From Aricia agestis (taxonomy: Eukaryota; Arthropoda; Insecta; Lepidoptera; Lycaenidae): a stretch of DNA of 64,000 bases. The notes under the pieces were generated by a model. The model saw nothing but the letters and a program-made list of their open reading frames with translations. It ran no database searches and had not been told where the DNA came from. A program made the translations under genes and the position numbers. Positions 20,540 to 32,300 of the stretch are shown here, piece by piece. Where the stretch lies: NCBI RefSeq assembly GCF_905147365.1, contig NC_056409.1:17923001-17987000 (forward strand). Direction: 5' to 3'. How positions within the stretch are numbered: the stretch's first letter is position 1; every line of letters starts with the position of its first letter.

Positions 20540-20799
20540 CATGGGCGCCGGCCCAATTTAATTTCGAAGGGGTGCAGATTTTAGTTTTGTTTCTTTTCTT
20601 TTCTTTTTACTTTTTACGAACAACAGTGACTGTCTATTTACGTCAACAGAATACATTTAGTGCCGAAACATTACGAACTATCTTTGTACGGCACGGTAAT
20701 AGGATTACAGACGGCTTTTTATTTCAATAATTCCTGTTGATCTCAAGATTCCCAAGGGGTGCAAGTGCACCACCTGGCACCCCCCTGCCGGCGCCCATG
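20540..20799. mobile_element. hAT-type MITE with 8 bp target duplication
   Basis: Terminal inverted repeats CATGGGCGCCGGC and GCCGGCGCCCATG, flanked by direct ATCTACGT at 20532-20539 and 20800-20807. 260 bp, with a 73-codon open frame that does not resemble a transposase. An 8 bp duplication with such ends fits hAT. Confidence 0.8.
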
Positions 20800-20807
20800 A
20801 TCTACGT

Positions 20808-21760
20808 AAGTCTTTATAAGGTGCCTAATTAAGATGGAATATAAGCCAATTCCCTGGTATTGTCACTCATTCATTTCGCTCACATCAGATTTCAACTTAT
20901 ATAACATCAAAATCTATTTCATTAAATTAGGTAGCCTCAGACTGACCTAGATACTGCAAACCTATAACCTAACGGTTAGGTTATAAGATCCCGAACCAAA
21001 AATATAATGTTAGCTAAGGTTGGTGCGAGTAGCAGGAGATCGGTCATCTTGGCGTTCATTGAGAGAGCCCTATGTCCAGCACTCAGCTGTGGACGACTAT
21101 TGGCTGATACTGGATGAAGGTGTTTAGTAAGTTAGGTAAACTGTTATAGTTTTTACTTTTTGCAATGAACTTCAAAGAAAATTTTGTCATTGTTATGCTT
21201 TATTGTAGTTTTATGCCTCGTCTCACGGTTCAGACTATATTGAACTAAGTCAATACTCAATACCGATTACATTACAGATTATGAAAGGTAGTAGGTACAG
21301 TGCGTTCGACCTGCTAACATTACAACTTACTTTCTCACAACGATTACGATTAGTATTTCGCTTTTAATAATAGTGTTCCCATGGTACCAAACTTGCAAAC
21401 TTTTTACTCTCTTTAACGTAAGACACACCAAAGCTGTCCTATTGCATCATAAGATTCTCACGGTTTGAACATTTATACTTATTCAAATTTTTGTCCCAAC
21501 CCTTTATATTATTATAGTCACGTACAAACAGTACCTATTATAACTAATATGACCTCGTTTCTAATGTTTTTTGGAAAACTCGGTACACCGTACACCTTCG
21601 TTGAGAAACAGATATACGCGAGATGCTGTGATACAGAAAATATATAATTTTATTCTCCCACGAAAAGTACTTTGCACTTAGAACTAAGGTAGCTAATTTT
21701 TATTTCCTTACAGAGTTGCAGAGGTTGCAGAGATATTCTACAGGATATATTATATGTATA
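20808..21760. other. Non-coding; LINE 3' tail near 21008-21122
   Basis: Within 21008-21122 the text CCTATGTCCAGCACTCAGCTGTGGACGA... resembles the short 3' tail common to insect LINEs of the R1/RTE type (GGCCCATGTCCAGCAGTGGAC). The rest shows no gene. Confidence 0.4.
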
Positions 21761-21880
21761 CTAGATGTCCCGCGCGGCTTCGCCCGCGTAAATTGGGAAT
21801 TTTACGGAAACCGTACATTTTCCCATAAAAAATAGCTTATTCAAGCAAACATACTCTTCAAGTTTATAATATTAGGTAGG
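21761..21880 (-). mobile_element. Helitron 3' end fragment (family A)
   Basis: Plus-strand CTAG at 21761 followed by a cgcgcggcttcgcccgcg hairpin region is the inverted family A terminus. The rest of the element is not delimited; it runs into the next repeat. Confidence 0.5.
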
Positions 21881-21949
21881 TATAGATTTTTTTTAATTAT
21901 CGCTTGACAAACTCGAGTCTCGATCTAAAAGACTATGAAATGGTATAAT

Positions 21950-22369
21950 ATGGTAGTGATGATGATGATGAATGTAATTTGCATAGTAGCATATGCTTTC
22001 CGTTCTTAAAACAACACCGAAACTCCCAAACTTGTATCTATAAAGAATCAGGAGTTCTCTCAGCACCTTCCGAACCACGGTATACCAGGTATATCTCGGT
22101 GCAATATCTTACTTGTTGGTAGCATATACTTAGAATACTTCTCACGAAACCGAAGTCACCACATATTTCCCTATAAATTTTGAGGAGTTCCCTCAATTAC
22201 TTATGGATCCTCTACATCAGATCACCACTTTTGTGAATATAATACCAAATTGGGATGATACCCTATATACCAAAAGAAAAATTTTGAAAACCGGTTAACA
22301 AACGGCGGAGTAATCGTTGAATATAAGAAAACGAACATAAAACCTCCCCCATTTTGAAAGTTAGTTAAG
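21950..22369. repeat. Dispersed repeat C, copy 1
   Basis: Begins in a (GAT)n run, then GAATGTAATTTGCATAGTA, and ends near CCTCCCCCATTTTGAAAG. Other copies are at 37538-37973 and 58661-59205. The most complete copy has inverted TTTTTAAC...GACTTCC ends, so this is probably a MITE family. Confidence 0.65.
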
Positions 22370-22569
22370 TAAGTCTTCGATACTAGGAAAAATTACAAAC
22401 GTAATTTTTGTTCGTAAGGGTTAAGCATTTAAAAGGCCCATCTTACGTAATTTGTTACAAGCTCGTCGTTTACATTTTTCTTCTGATGACCAGAAAGTAG
22501 GAGCGAAAGTATATTATGCACATTCTAGAACCAGCAGGCTTAGCAAGTCCAGTGTCCAAAAGAGAAAGG

Positions 22570-22860
22570 TATATGTAGCTTAACGTCTTGCAGATTCTGT
22601 GAGGAGGAGGACGAAACACCTATTCACCTTCTCCTCGACTGTCCTGCTCTACTACAGAGCAGGAACAGGCACCTTGGTCGCCACGAATACTCATCCACAG
22701 AGGAAATTCGTGGCACCAACCCCAACCATATCGTTCAATTTATGAGCAGTATTGGGTTGGGGATGATACTCTAGTGCGAAGGAGTCACAATAGATCCTCA
22801 TGGGTCGCAGTGACGTCAGGGCTACAGCGACCTCGCTTCTTTAAAAAAAACCTGAGAACG
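22570..22860 (+). pseudogene. LINE reverse-transcriptase C-terminal fragment with zinc knuckle
   Basis: One frame (to a stop at 22771-22773) reads CRFCEEEDETPIHLLLDCP: a C-x2-C...H-x4-C knuckle as found at the end of R1/jockey-type LINE proteins. A short 3' UTR and an A-run (about 22842-22850) follow. It is a heavily 5'-truncated insertion without RT catalytic motifs. Confidence 0.6.
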
Positions 22861-22868
22861 GTTTATTC

Positions 22869-23079
22869 TTAGGGCGAAGCCAAACGAGCGTAATTTGTGA
22901 GTCGTGAGTCGCAGAATTTCTGCCGGGCAGAATTTTTTTCATACAAATCACGACTTACAAAATTACGCTCGTGTGAATCAAACAGGACTTTTGTATGAAA
23001 CTGAATGCAGCAGAATTCTGCCCGGCAGAAATTCTGCGGCTCACGACTCACAAATTACGCTCGTTTGGCTTCGCCCTAA
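22869..23079. mobile_element. Palindromic MITE close to esterase exon 8
   Basis: Inverted ends TTAGGGCGAAGCC and GGCTTCGCCCTAA. Each arm is about 65 bp and contains CAGAATTTCTGCCGGGCAGA. It lies 96 bp beyond the splice donor of exon 8, inside intron 8. Flanking TA may be the duplication. Confidence 0.75.
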
Positions 23080-23174
23080 CGGTAAAGTAGACAAAGTGAT
23101 GGATGGACAACGTCTGTCAGTTTTGTCAGCAAAAACTGTCAACGTTTTTACAGATAGAAAGTTCGCGAACTCAC

Positions 23175-23347
23175 GTCGATGAGGCTGTCGATGTTGTGCA
23201 AGTCGACGGGGCGCTGCTGGAAGTAGAAGGTGCGGATGTGGTCCGCGATGCGATCGGTCCGGTTGTCGGTGGACCTCAGCTCGGGGGGCACGGTGCGGAC
23301 AAACTCCTTCTCGATCTCTTGTATCAGCTTCGGGTACCGTTGTAAAC
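23175..23347 (-). CDS. Esterase exon 8
   Basis: Acceptor CCCAG before 23347, donor GTGAGT after 23175. It encodes residues 419-476 (LQRYPKLIQEIEKEFVRTVP...). Its first two bases complete the Arg codon begun by exon 7. The sequence fits the segment that follows the catalytic Glu in carboxylesterases. It ends on a codon boundary. Confidence 0.85.
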
Positions 23348-26300
23348 CTGGGACAGGAACGTAAAATTTAAAAAAATAATACAATATACAAGTGTACTAA
23401 ATTATAAAACTATGAGATAATACTTTAGGGTGTGTATGGGTCCCCTATATAGAGTTCGCTGTAAAAGTAGCAGCGCTGAAAGAGTAACTTTTTTTCACCT
23501 TTTTATGGAAAAATTCATGACGTGGGTGGCGTGGGCGCTTACCCAATGTACCATCGAGGAAATTGATTCCTAGGCAGTTGACAGACCAACGTCGTTTGGT
23601 CGGATGACGGATCACGTCAATTTAATGTTAATTGTGATCTGTCGTCTGGGTTTGACGTAACGCGACCAAACTACGTAGGTCCCCCCATCTGCTTAGGAAT
23701 CAACTTCTCAGATAGTACAAATCACAAAAAAAATTTGGTCTTTCACCACTGCTACTTTCACGGTGAACTCTCTACAAGGAATACATACCTACACACCCTA
23801 GTACTATCACTTAGTTTTGTGACAACCTGTATAAGGGACACATACACACCCTAAGGTCTAAAGTATTATAACTTAGTTTTGTTACACGTTGTATTATAGT
23901 AGACTTCATTACTCATCAGTGTTTAAAAAGCTTGTTGATAAGAGTATTGCTAGAGGGACACTAGCTCTCTACGATACCAATAGCCTATAGATAATACTGC
24001 TCGATTTATTATTACTCGTACGGCGTACCATCTCGTACCCACTTACTGTTAGGTCATAGTATTTATGAATAGTATGTACCCAGATTTTTTCATCACTTAT
24101 ATTTACGAGTTAAATGTAGAGCATTCAAACAAGAATAGGTTTTTTGATATTTACATGTTGAAATTATGTAACACCTCACATTTTACTGTAATTTTTGTGA
24201 GCATGGGCCGCTGTAGAAGCTCTGAGTCATGCGATGTTGTGCAACTAACGAGATTCTCAACTCTCCGTCCAAATCCGTTTGCCATATTATTCTGAATGTT
24301 ACAACATTTACTTTGTGATTCAGGATTTTGTCGTGTTTCCCCGCATATTTGTCTCCTAAAAGGGGTCAATATTATTACAAAATTTCTTGCAAAATATTTT
24401 AAATTAAATATTGCTTGACCTCACAAATGATATCATTACGAGGTCGAGTCCGGAGAACCCGGAAGCGGCGATAGTGATACAAGGGGTCACAAACGTCAAA
24501 TTTAACGAACATCAGAGTCGAGTATTAAATAGGTCTATTACATTAAATGTATTTCCCGAAAATCCAGAAATAGATCTAGACTTTGATGTTTGATGACTGA
24601 TATTCAGCGCTATTCTGCTAGATCTTTCATTAAAATACGGGATGCCAAAAACCCCTTAACGCACAGAATAAATTTTTATCGATAAAATGTAAGTGATGGG
24701 AGTAAACATTATAAAACTATCGATATTTTTACAGCATATTTAAATGTATTTATAATGAATAATTCATTTTTATATTTATTGTCTTGTGTAGGGTTTTCTG
24801 AATTTAATATAACATTTTGCTATGTTAATAGAGCTAGTGATCACATCGTATATTGGACTTACAAATCGCTGTAATAACTCCGATGATGCTGACTGTCGTA
24901 ATCCTGAAGATGTTGATACATCAAGCTTATCGGCTACTTCGCTATTTTTACCATAATTTATGAGATAATTCCAACATACGCCGCGATAAAAAATTATCGA
25001 TACACTTTGCATCTCAGGACGCACCTACGCAAATGAGCTCATCACCCCGTACGGGGTAAGCAATCATCTGTAGGTACGGGGTGATATAGACCCCGTAGAC
25101 GCACCTAATTAAAATTTTTACTCCCTGGTCGCAACGGGGTTCAAAAAACCCCGTAGATTATTATTACGATTCCCAATTCAATTTCATGCAAGAAATATAA
25201 ATATCTATTCATCTCATTTATACAACAAAAACTCTCCAAATTACGATCTCCGCAACAGCGAGTAGACACTACATATTCAGCTCCGAACTGACTGATGTCA
25301 ACGTACGGGGTGCGAAAGGACCCGTAACGCAGTGAACATGACGCAGAATCCAAAAGTGACTCTTTTAGCGCTGCCACTTTCACAGTGAAATTTATAATAA
25401 GTATAAGAAACACAAGGGAAACCCTTAAGTATCATCAATTAGTTTTGTTACACGGTGCATCCAAGAAAAAATTGTGCTATAATCATATAGTATATTTCAC
25501 TTCAATCACATAAATGTAGCGACACCAATAGAATTTACCAGACGCTACTATTATGGCAGTATGTCAGTAATTTCGCTTCACAAACGATGCGATTCGATTC
25601 ACTCGAGTTCCCTAGAATTGACTTTATGTAAGGTCTGCGTCACATAATCCTTGATAATATGAGGCTGTGTCGTCCCCTAAAGCCTCGTTTGTTATCAAAC
25701 ATAATGTGGGAATTTACAGCACACCGGAGCTAATTCGTATTCCGACATCACAGTAACACTCGTATCTACGATTATCACCACAATTTAAAGCATGTTATGA
25801 TCGAGATAGGCGTATCTTGATCGTTACAATGCTACTCGCACAATAAAACTAAGCATTAAATAAACAATATTTGATTATGTAATAACTACAGCTTCCATAA
25901 AGAAAAACGCGCATTTGGTACGTCTTGTAGATAAAGGGACGTTTTTATTTTATATTTACTAGCTATTTGACCGAGCTTCGCTCGGCATTCGATAAAACAC
26001 GAATAAAATGACGTTTTCTGAAAATGATTCCTAGCTAGATCGATTTATCGCCCTCGAAACCCCCTATATACAAGAATTGCTCGTTTAAAGATATAAGATA
26101 GATAGGCAAAAAATGTAAACACTGCAATTAAGAGTGTTTAGGTACGTTTTTTTGCCTAGGAGGATGGATAAAATTTCACGTAGCGTTTTTAAGCGACCTT
26201 ATTTTATTTAAACAACTTCACAGTATTTCAACAGTGAAATAACCATCGCTTATATCTAGAAATTTCTGTATAACATTTTAAATATACAGTTATGCAAGTC

Positions 26301-29300
26301 AAATAGTTTTATAATATACAATATAACATGTGTGAAATGATTTTGCAAGAAAATTTACTACGGGGAATCACGATTTCACGCTACTGTTGACATTATGTTA
26401 TGAACTTAAATATGACTTATGTATCTGGGGGCACGGCCGTGCCCCCGCCAAGCTTTTTAGCAAAGGCACGGCCGTACCATACTTTTCTCGAAGCGGTTCG
26501 CGGCTATTTCACACCCCCTTTATCTTCGATGTTAACAAAGCTAGGGATTTAGAATTTCGGTCCCTAGGAGCAAGTATGAAAACTAGTTAGACCTCCAAAT
26601 TACATGAAATTTCGATAAATAATTTAATAGTTACGGATGGTCAAAGTTACTACATTTTGTCACTCACTGACTGACAGATCATCAAAATTCTAAGGTACTT
26701 CTAGCAGACTTAGAACCTTGAAATTTGGTACCCGGATAGGTCTTTATTCACAATGAAAGGAAAAATTATGAAACCGGCCAAGTGCGAGTCGGACTGGCGT
26801 ACATAGGGTTCTGTGCCGTAAATTTGCATGGGAGCCCCCCTTAAATAATAAGTTTATTTAATTTTTATTAATAATTATTAAAGTTAAAATATAATTGTAG
26901 TAAGTATTTTCTGAAATTTTCATAAACCTTGCTGTTGTAGTGTGTGTTATAATTCTCGGTAATTGCATATTGTAAATTCAGCGATATTTGTAACGCGGCG
27001 AGTTAACTCCTGCGAGAGTCAGTCGTCTGCCCATCGCCTACCTCCAGTATTTAATTTGAAGACCCCAGCCTTTGTACACTAAATTGGTGACCCCGACGAA
27101 GAACTACCGAAGAAAGTTTGTAGTAAAGGGAATCAGTGTAAATAGTGACATTGGCTGTGGGATATTTTTTTTTTAAAGATCGAATTCCACGCGGCGACAG
27201 GAAGTTAGCGTGACGCAATAGAAGAACGCGCGTGGCACGTGGCGAATACAACGGCAGTCGGCTCATCAGCTCTTCGGCCGGTCGACTCATCGGCTCAATC
27301 AAAGAAGAAAAATGAGTAAAGCCTCAGCATCAGACATGGAGTTTAAGGAAGAGGCGTCAAGCGTGGCTTTGGCATCGATAAGCGTGTCCACCAAGCTACC
27401 AGAATTTTGGACAGACTTGCCAAGGCTATGGTTCGCACAATTCGAGTCTGTAATGGCCCCACAGAAGCAGGGTGAAGAGACCAAATTCAACTTGGTCATA
27501 TCAAAGCTGGGAAAAGAGGCCATTCAGCAGGTCAGCGACCTCGTGATGTCACCACCCGCCCAGGATAAGTATACGGCGCTTAAGGAGAGACTGCTGCAGG
27601 TTTATGAAGAGAGTGACGAAAGACAAATGCAGAAGTTGGTGTCGGAGCTGGAGTTGGGTTCGCAAATATCCTCCCAGTTTTTAAGGCGCATGAAGGATCT
27701 GGGTCGCAGCGCACAAATTTCGGACAACACACTTAAGAGCCTGTTCGAGCAGTCATGGCGGTTTGTGAAGATCAGTCTCTGGACAAGCTGGCGGCCATGG
27801 CAGACAAGATCACTGAATACACCAAAACGTTGGAGATGTGGCAGCCGTGTCATGCAAGAAGGCAGCAGATGGACAGCCGGACGAGCAGATGAGCAGATTG
27901 GAGCTGGAGGTTGCAGCGCTCCGCGCCGAACTGAGGAGTCGCGGGCGCTCTAGGAGCAACGACAGACCGACTGACTTCAGGAGAAGACCGACTTCGCGGC
28001 CGCGAAGAGTACCTGGGGACCCGGACTGGCTGTGCCGTTTTCACTCTCGGTACAGATCGAGGGCCAGCCGCTGCGAGCAACCATGCGCGTGGCAAGCTAA
28101 GCAGTCGGGAAACTAGACGGAGTACATGCGGGCTCGGTGGACGGATGTACTCAAGGTCAGGTTACCAAAAGCCATCGTTTATTGATTAAAGATAATGTAA
28201 CGAAATATAGTTTTTTGATCGACACAGGCGCTAACATTTCCGTAATTCCAAAGTGAAAATTCTTGGAAAACTTTAGGATATTTTTCAAAAAGATTATCAG
28301 AACCGCAAAAGAAGTACTCCACGTATGACAAGGAGCTTTTAGCGATTTATTCGGGAATAGTTTACTTTAGGGATTTAATCGAAGGTAGTTTAACAGTTTA
28401 CACGGATCATAAACCTCTCACTTTTGCTTTGAGTAAATTAAGTTCTAATAAAGAGTTACCTAGGCGAGCGCGTCAATTGTTGTATATTAGCGAATTTACA
28501 AGCGACATACAACATATTCAAGGCACTGAAAATCAGGTGGCCGACGCTTTATCGAGAATCGAGAGTATCATATGTCCTAGTTCGAGTGAATACGTGGAGG
28601 TTGCGAGAGCACAGGCGACAGACGCTGAGCTCGCGAATTTAATGAAAACAAATGATAAATTGCAATGGAAACAGTTAGCGCTCGATAATAATGACGATAT
28701 TAAAATATATTGTGAAACATCAGCTCAGAAAATTAGGCCGTATATACCAGCGCAATTTAGGAAAAGTTTTTTTCATAAATTTCATGACGTTTCTCATCCC
28801 GGAGTTAGAGCATCGCGTGCGTTAATTAGTAAAAAAGTTTTTTAGCCAGGCATGAATAAGGACGTAGGGACCTGGGCCAAGACGTGCGTGAGGTGTCAGA
28901 GAAGTAAGGTTATTCGGCACACAGTTTCGAAACTTAGCGATTTTAGTCATAGCAAGCGTTTCGATCATTTGCACTTGGATTTGATCGGACCTTTACCGGA
29001 AACTGAGCACGGTTTTCGTTACTGCGCCACGATAGATTAACGCGATGGCCTGAGATTTGCCCTGTAAAGGACATGACGGCAGAGTCGGTAGCTAGAGCAG
29101 TTTATGAAGGATGGATTTGTCGTTTCGGTTGTCCTAAAATCATTACTACCGATCAAGGTAGACAGTTCGAAAGCGAATTATTCACAGATTTAATTAAATT
29201 ATTAGGTATTCAAAAAAACTAGAACTACCCCATACCACCCACAGTGTAATGGTAAGATAGAAAGGTGGCATAGGTCTTTGAAGTCGGCTCTGATAGCTAG

Positions 29301-32300
29301 ATTGAATAATAATCTATCATGGTTAGTAGAACTACCTACGGTCATGTTAGGATTAAGAGCTGCTTGTCAAACGGACAATGATAATATTAGCGCGGCGGAA
29401 TTTGCTCTGGGTCATTGTTTAAGGTTGCCGGGAGAATTTTGTTCAGATAAAAGTATGAAAATTGATAATCCACATTCATTTATAAGTAATTTAAGAGACA
29501 CTTTGAACAAAATTAGGCCCATAAAAAGGGCATGTAAAAATAGCAATAGTACTTTTGTGCATGCTGATCTAAATTCCTGTTCACATGTTTTTCTAAGAGT
29601 GGACGCGGTACGGAGACCGCTAACGCCTCCGTACAACGGACCATATAAAGTTATAGAAAGAAATAGTAAAGTTTTTAAAATATTAATTGGTAATAGAGAA
29701 TGTAATGTGTCGATTGATAGACTTAAGCCCGCGTATATTTTGGAAGAAAATGAAGTTAGACATGACAGTAGATTAGATCAGCATAGTGAGGCTAATGTGT
29801 ATACGCCTTTACAGAAATCACGTAGTGGCAGAAAAATTAAAAGACCTGTAAGATTCTTGGATGGTAACTAGGTTAATGGTACATTGGCATTTTTGTTAGC
29901 AAGTAAGTACGCGAAGGTTGCGTAATGTCATCTCAGCACGTATTAATTGTTATAAGACGTTAAGTTAGGAATATTTGCATTCACTTTATTTCAAATCTCA
30001 GCTCAACAAGTTAGTTATATATAATAATATATAAATTTGATTATCAGCTCAGTGCACAAAGTTTTAAGTTATCAGTTTAACTCAGTTTTACAGCATCAAA
30101 CGTTAAATTTTATAATTTAGCAAAATGGGAAAAACATATTCGATTGAAAAGAAAGATGAAGAAATTGTTATCGCTCAAAACGGAGCGAATCACGCAACAG
30201 CATCTAATACTAATTTTAAATGAGGGATTTTCATTTATATTTTTTAATTTTAATTTTAACAATCTTAACTAGATGGCGTAAGGATAGACACTTCTAGATT
30301 TTCTATTGGTTCCTCACCGATCTGAAATTATCTACAGGTTGGCATCACTGACTACATATGGGTTGTGTTTCCAAAAAATATCAGTGTACTGTTAAGTGTG
30401 ACATAAATCAAAATATCTTAAACCTAAGCGATCATTGGCCTAAGCGATTAGGCCAGTACACTGGTAATAGTTTAGGAACACGATGACATAATAAAAACTT
30501 GTCAAACTGAAACTTGACAACTGAAAGAGTTTTGGCGGGCATGTCACTTTCAAACTTTTTCTACTTTTTATTGTTGGTGTGGTTTTTATTATTTTTTCCC
30601 AAATTGTGGTTTTTGGGCTTTTGATATTCATTATTGGTAAAATATTAGCAATTAAATATCCGTTATCTTGCACAAGTGCAGGTAAGATGTTGTCAAAACC
30701 AAAATGTATAATTCCTGTGACATTTGGTGTGAATATCGGTGAATAGGGCTATTTCTTTCGTGAATTTTAGCTAAAACATCGTTATAATAATTTTATTATC
30801 CTATTCATTGGAATATTATTGCGTCTTTTTCAAGTTGAAATGTATCAAGTTTTACATTCTTTTGCCCAGTTTTGTAGCAATTATTGATGGTATTCCCTGG
30901 TATTACCGATAGTTGTCTACCCATACGCCATCTAGTTACTAAAATGGAAACTGTTTGACAATCAAATTAAAAATATAGGAAATTCCCTCATTGGAAGTGT
31001 TGAGCATCACGGTGACTGTTATGGCAGTCATCCTTTTTGTGTTTTGTGCTATTTTAATATACAAAGTTTGTGTTACACGTGCAAGGAAGATGTTAAGGAA
31101 GGAATTAAATTGTAATCAGGGTACAGATTTAAGTGTATTGTCACAACATAAGCTCCCAAATGTTAATGTTTTTGCTAAATTCAAAAAAATTTCTATGTTA
31201 TATTTTGTCAATTATGTAAATCATTTTTATTTTAGAAGGGGGTGTATGTAGTGTGTGTTATAATTCTCGGTAATTGCATATTGTAAATTCAGCGATATTT
31301 GTAACGCGGCGAGTTAACTCCTGCGAGAGTCAGTCGTCTGCCCATCGCCTACCTAACTTGTGCGAATAAAGTGATTCAGCTCATCCAGTATTTAATTTGA
31401 AGACCCCAGCCTTTGTACACTAAACTGTTACCATTATGGATATAGAGCAAAAGAGGGAAAAAAATCGTGTTTTTTGTATTTTGATTTTTTTTTTTTTTTT
31501 AACATGGGGAAATGCTTTACGCATCCCCGGCAAATTGGGGATATCGGCCGGGGTATGTGGGACTCCTGCTACCCACTAAAACTCCATGGTGCTCCACTCA
31601 TCGCTTAAGGCAGAGTTGCGGGTACGATAGAACCTACCGCAACTCTACCAGCGATCATCTACAGACCCGAAACCACCCCGCTACTCGGGGGACCGCGATG
31701 CGCAGGAACACCTTGAGCATCACGGCTCTCTAGAGAAATAATCAGTGACTAATTTGATTTATTGCGTACCATCGGCCACATACGTCGTTACATACTAAAA
31801 CACTCTACGTTTGCCGTCTGTGTAAGTATGAACTCCTTTAAATATGCAGTTTTATATTTGTTTTTCTTGTGCTCATTGCCAAGCCACTATAATAATTATA
31901 AAATAAAGAAATATATTGATACATTTACGGAATGTTGATTTAAATTACAAAATAAGTTGAAGGCTTGGCTTGAATGTGATCTGAAAACTTTTTACGACAG
32001 AAGTATTGAATAGCTATGCAATATTTTGCTTGGCTCCTTTTACAGTTCATGTTTTTGGTGGGTTAGAGTTTTGTAAATTGAAGTGTAACAAGTAACAACA
32101 TATTAATACCTAAATACCAATGCAGGAACCGTAAATTTTCCGGGATAAAAACTTTTCCATGTCCTTTTGGGAAAGGACGTACACGGTACACGTAATATTA
32201 GTACTTATTAATTACGAGTCAAGAGAAAAAAATATAAGATTTAAACAACGATTACAGGCGTCTTCAAAATTGGAAGACAGATTAAGGAATATCAACAATA

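Larger units (their letters stand above)
26936..31424 (+). mobile_element. Defective CsRn1-like LTR retrotransposon
   Basis: Plus orientation, opposite to the esterase, within its intron 7. LTRs 26936-27083 and 31247-31424; target duplication CTGT at 26932-26935 and 31425-31428. The LTRs are the same except that the 5' copy lacks 30 bp. Primer site TGGTGACCCCGACG (27085) fits tRNA-Trp. Gag and integrase are clearly related to the 1974-7878 element. Most of the protease C terminus and the whole reverse transcriptase are deleted at about 28256/28262, and several frameshifts and a stop break the rest. It has an extra 3' region (29872-31233) with a small membrane-protein frame and a MITE. Confidence 0.9.

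Noticed and set aside
29904..30095. Intron (GTAAGT donor, TTTTACAG acceptor) ahead of the small accessory frame
   Set aside because: Both sites are plausible, but nothing else supports splicing and an env-type subgenomic RNA would use a donor in the 5' leader.
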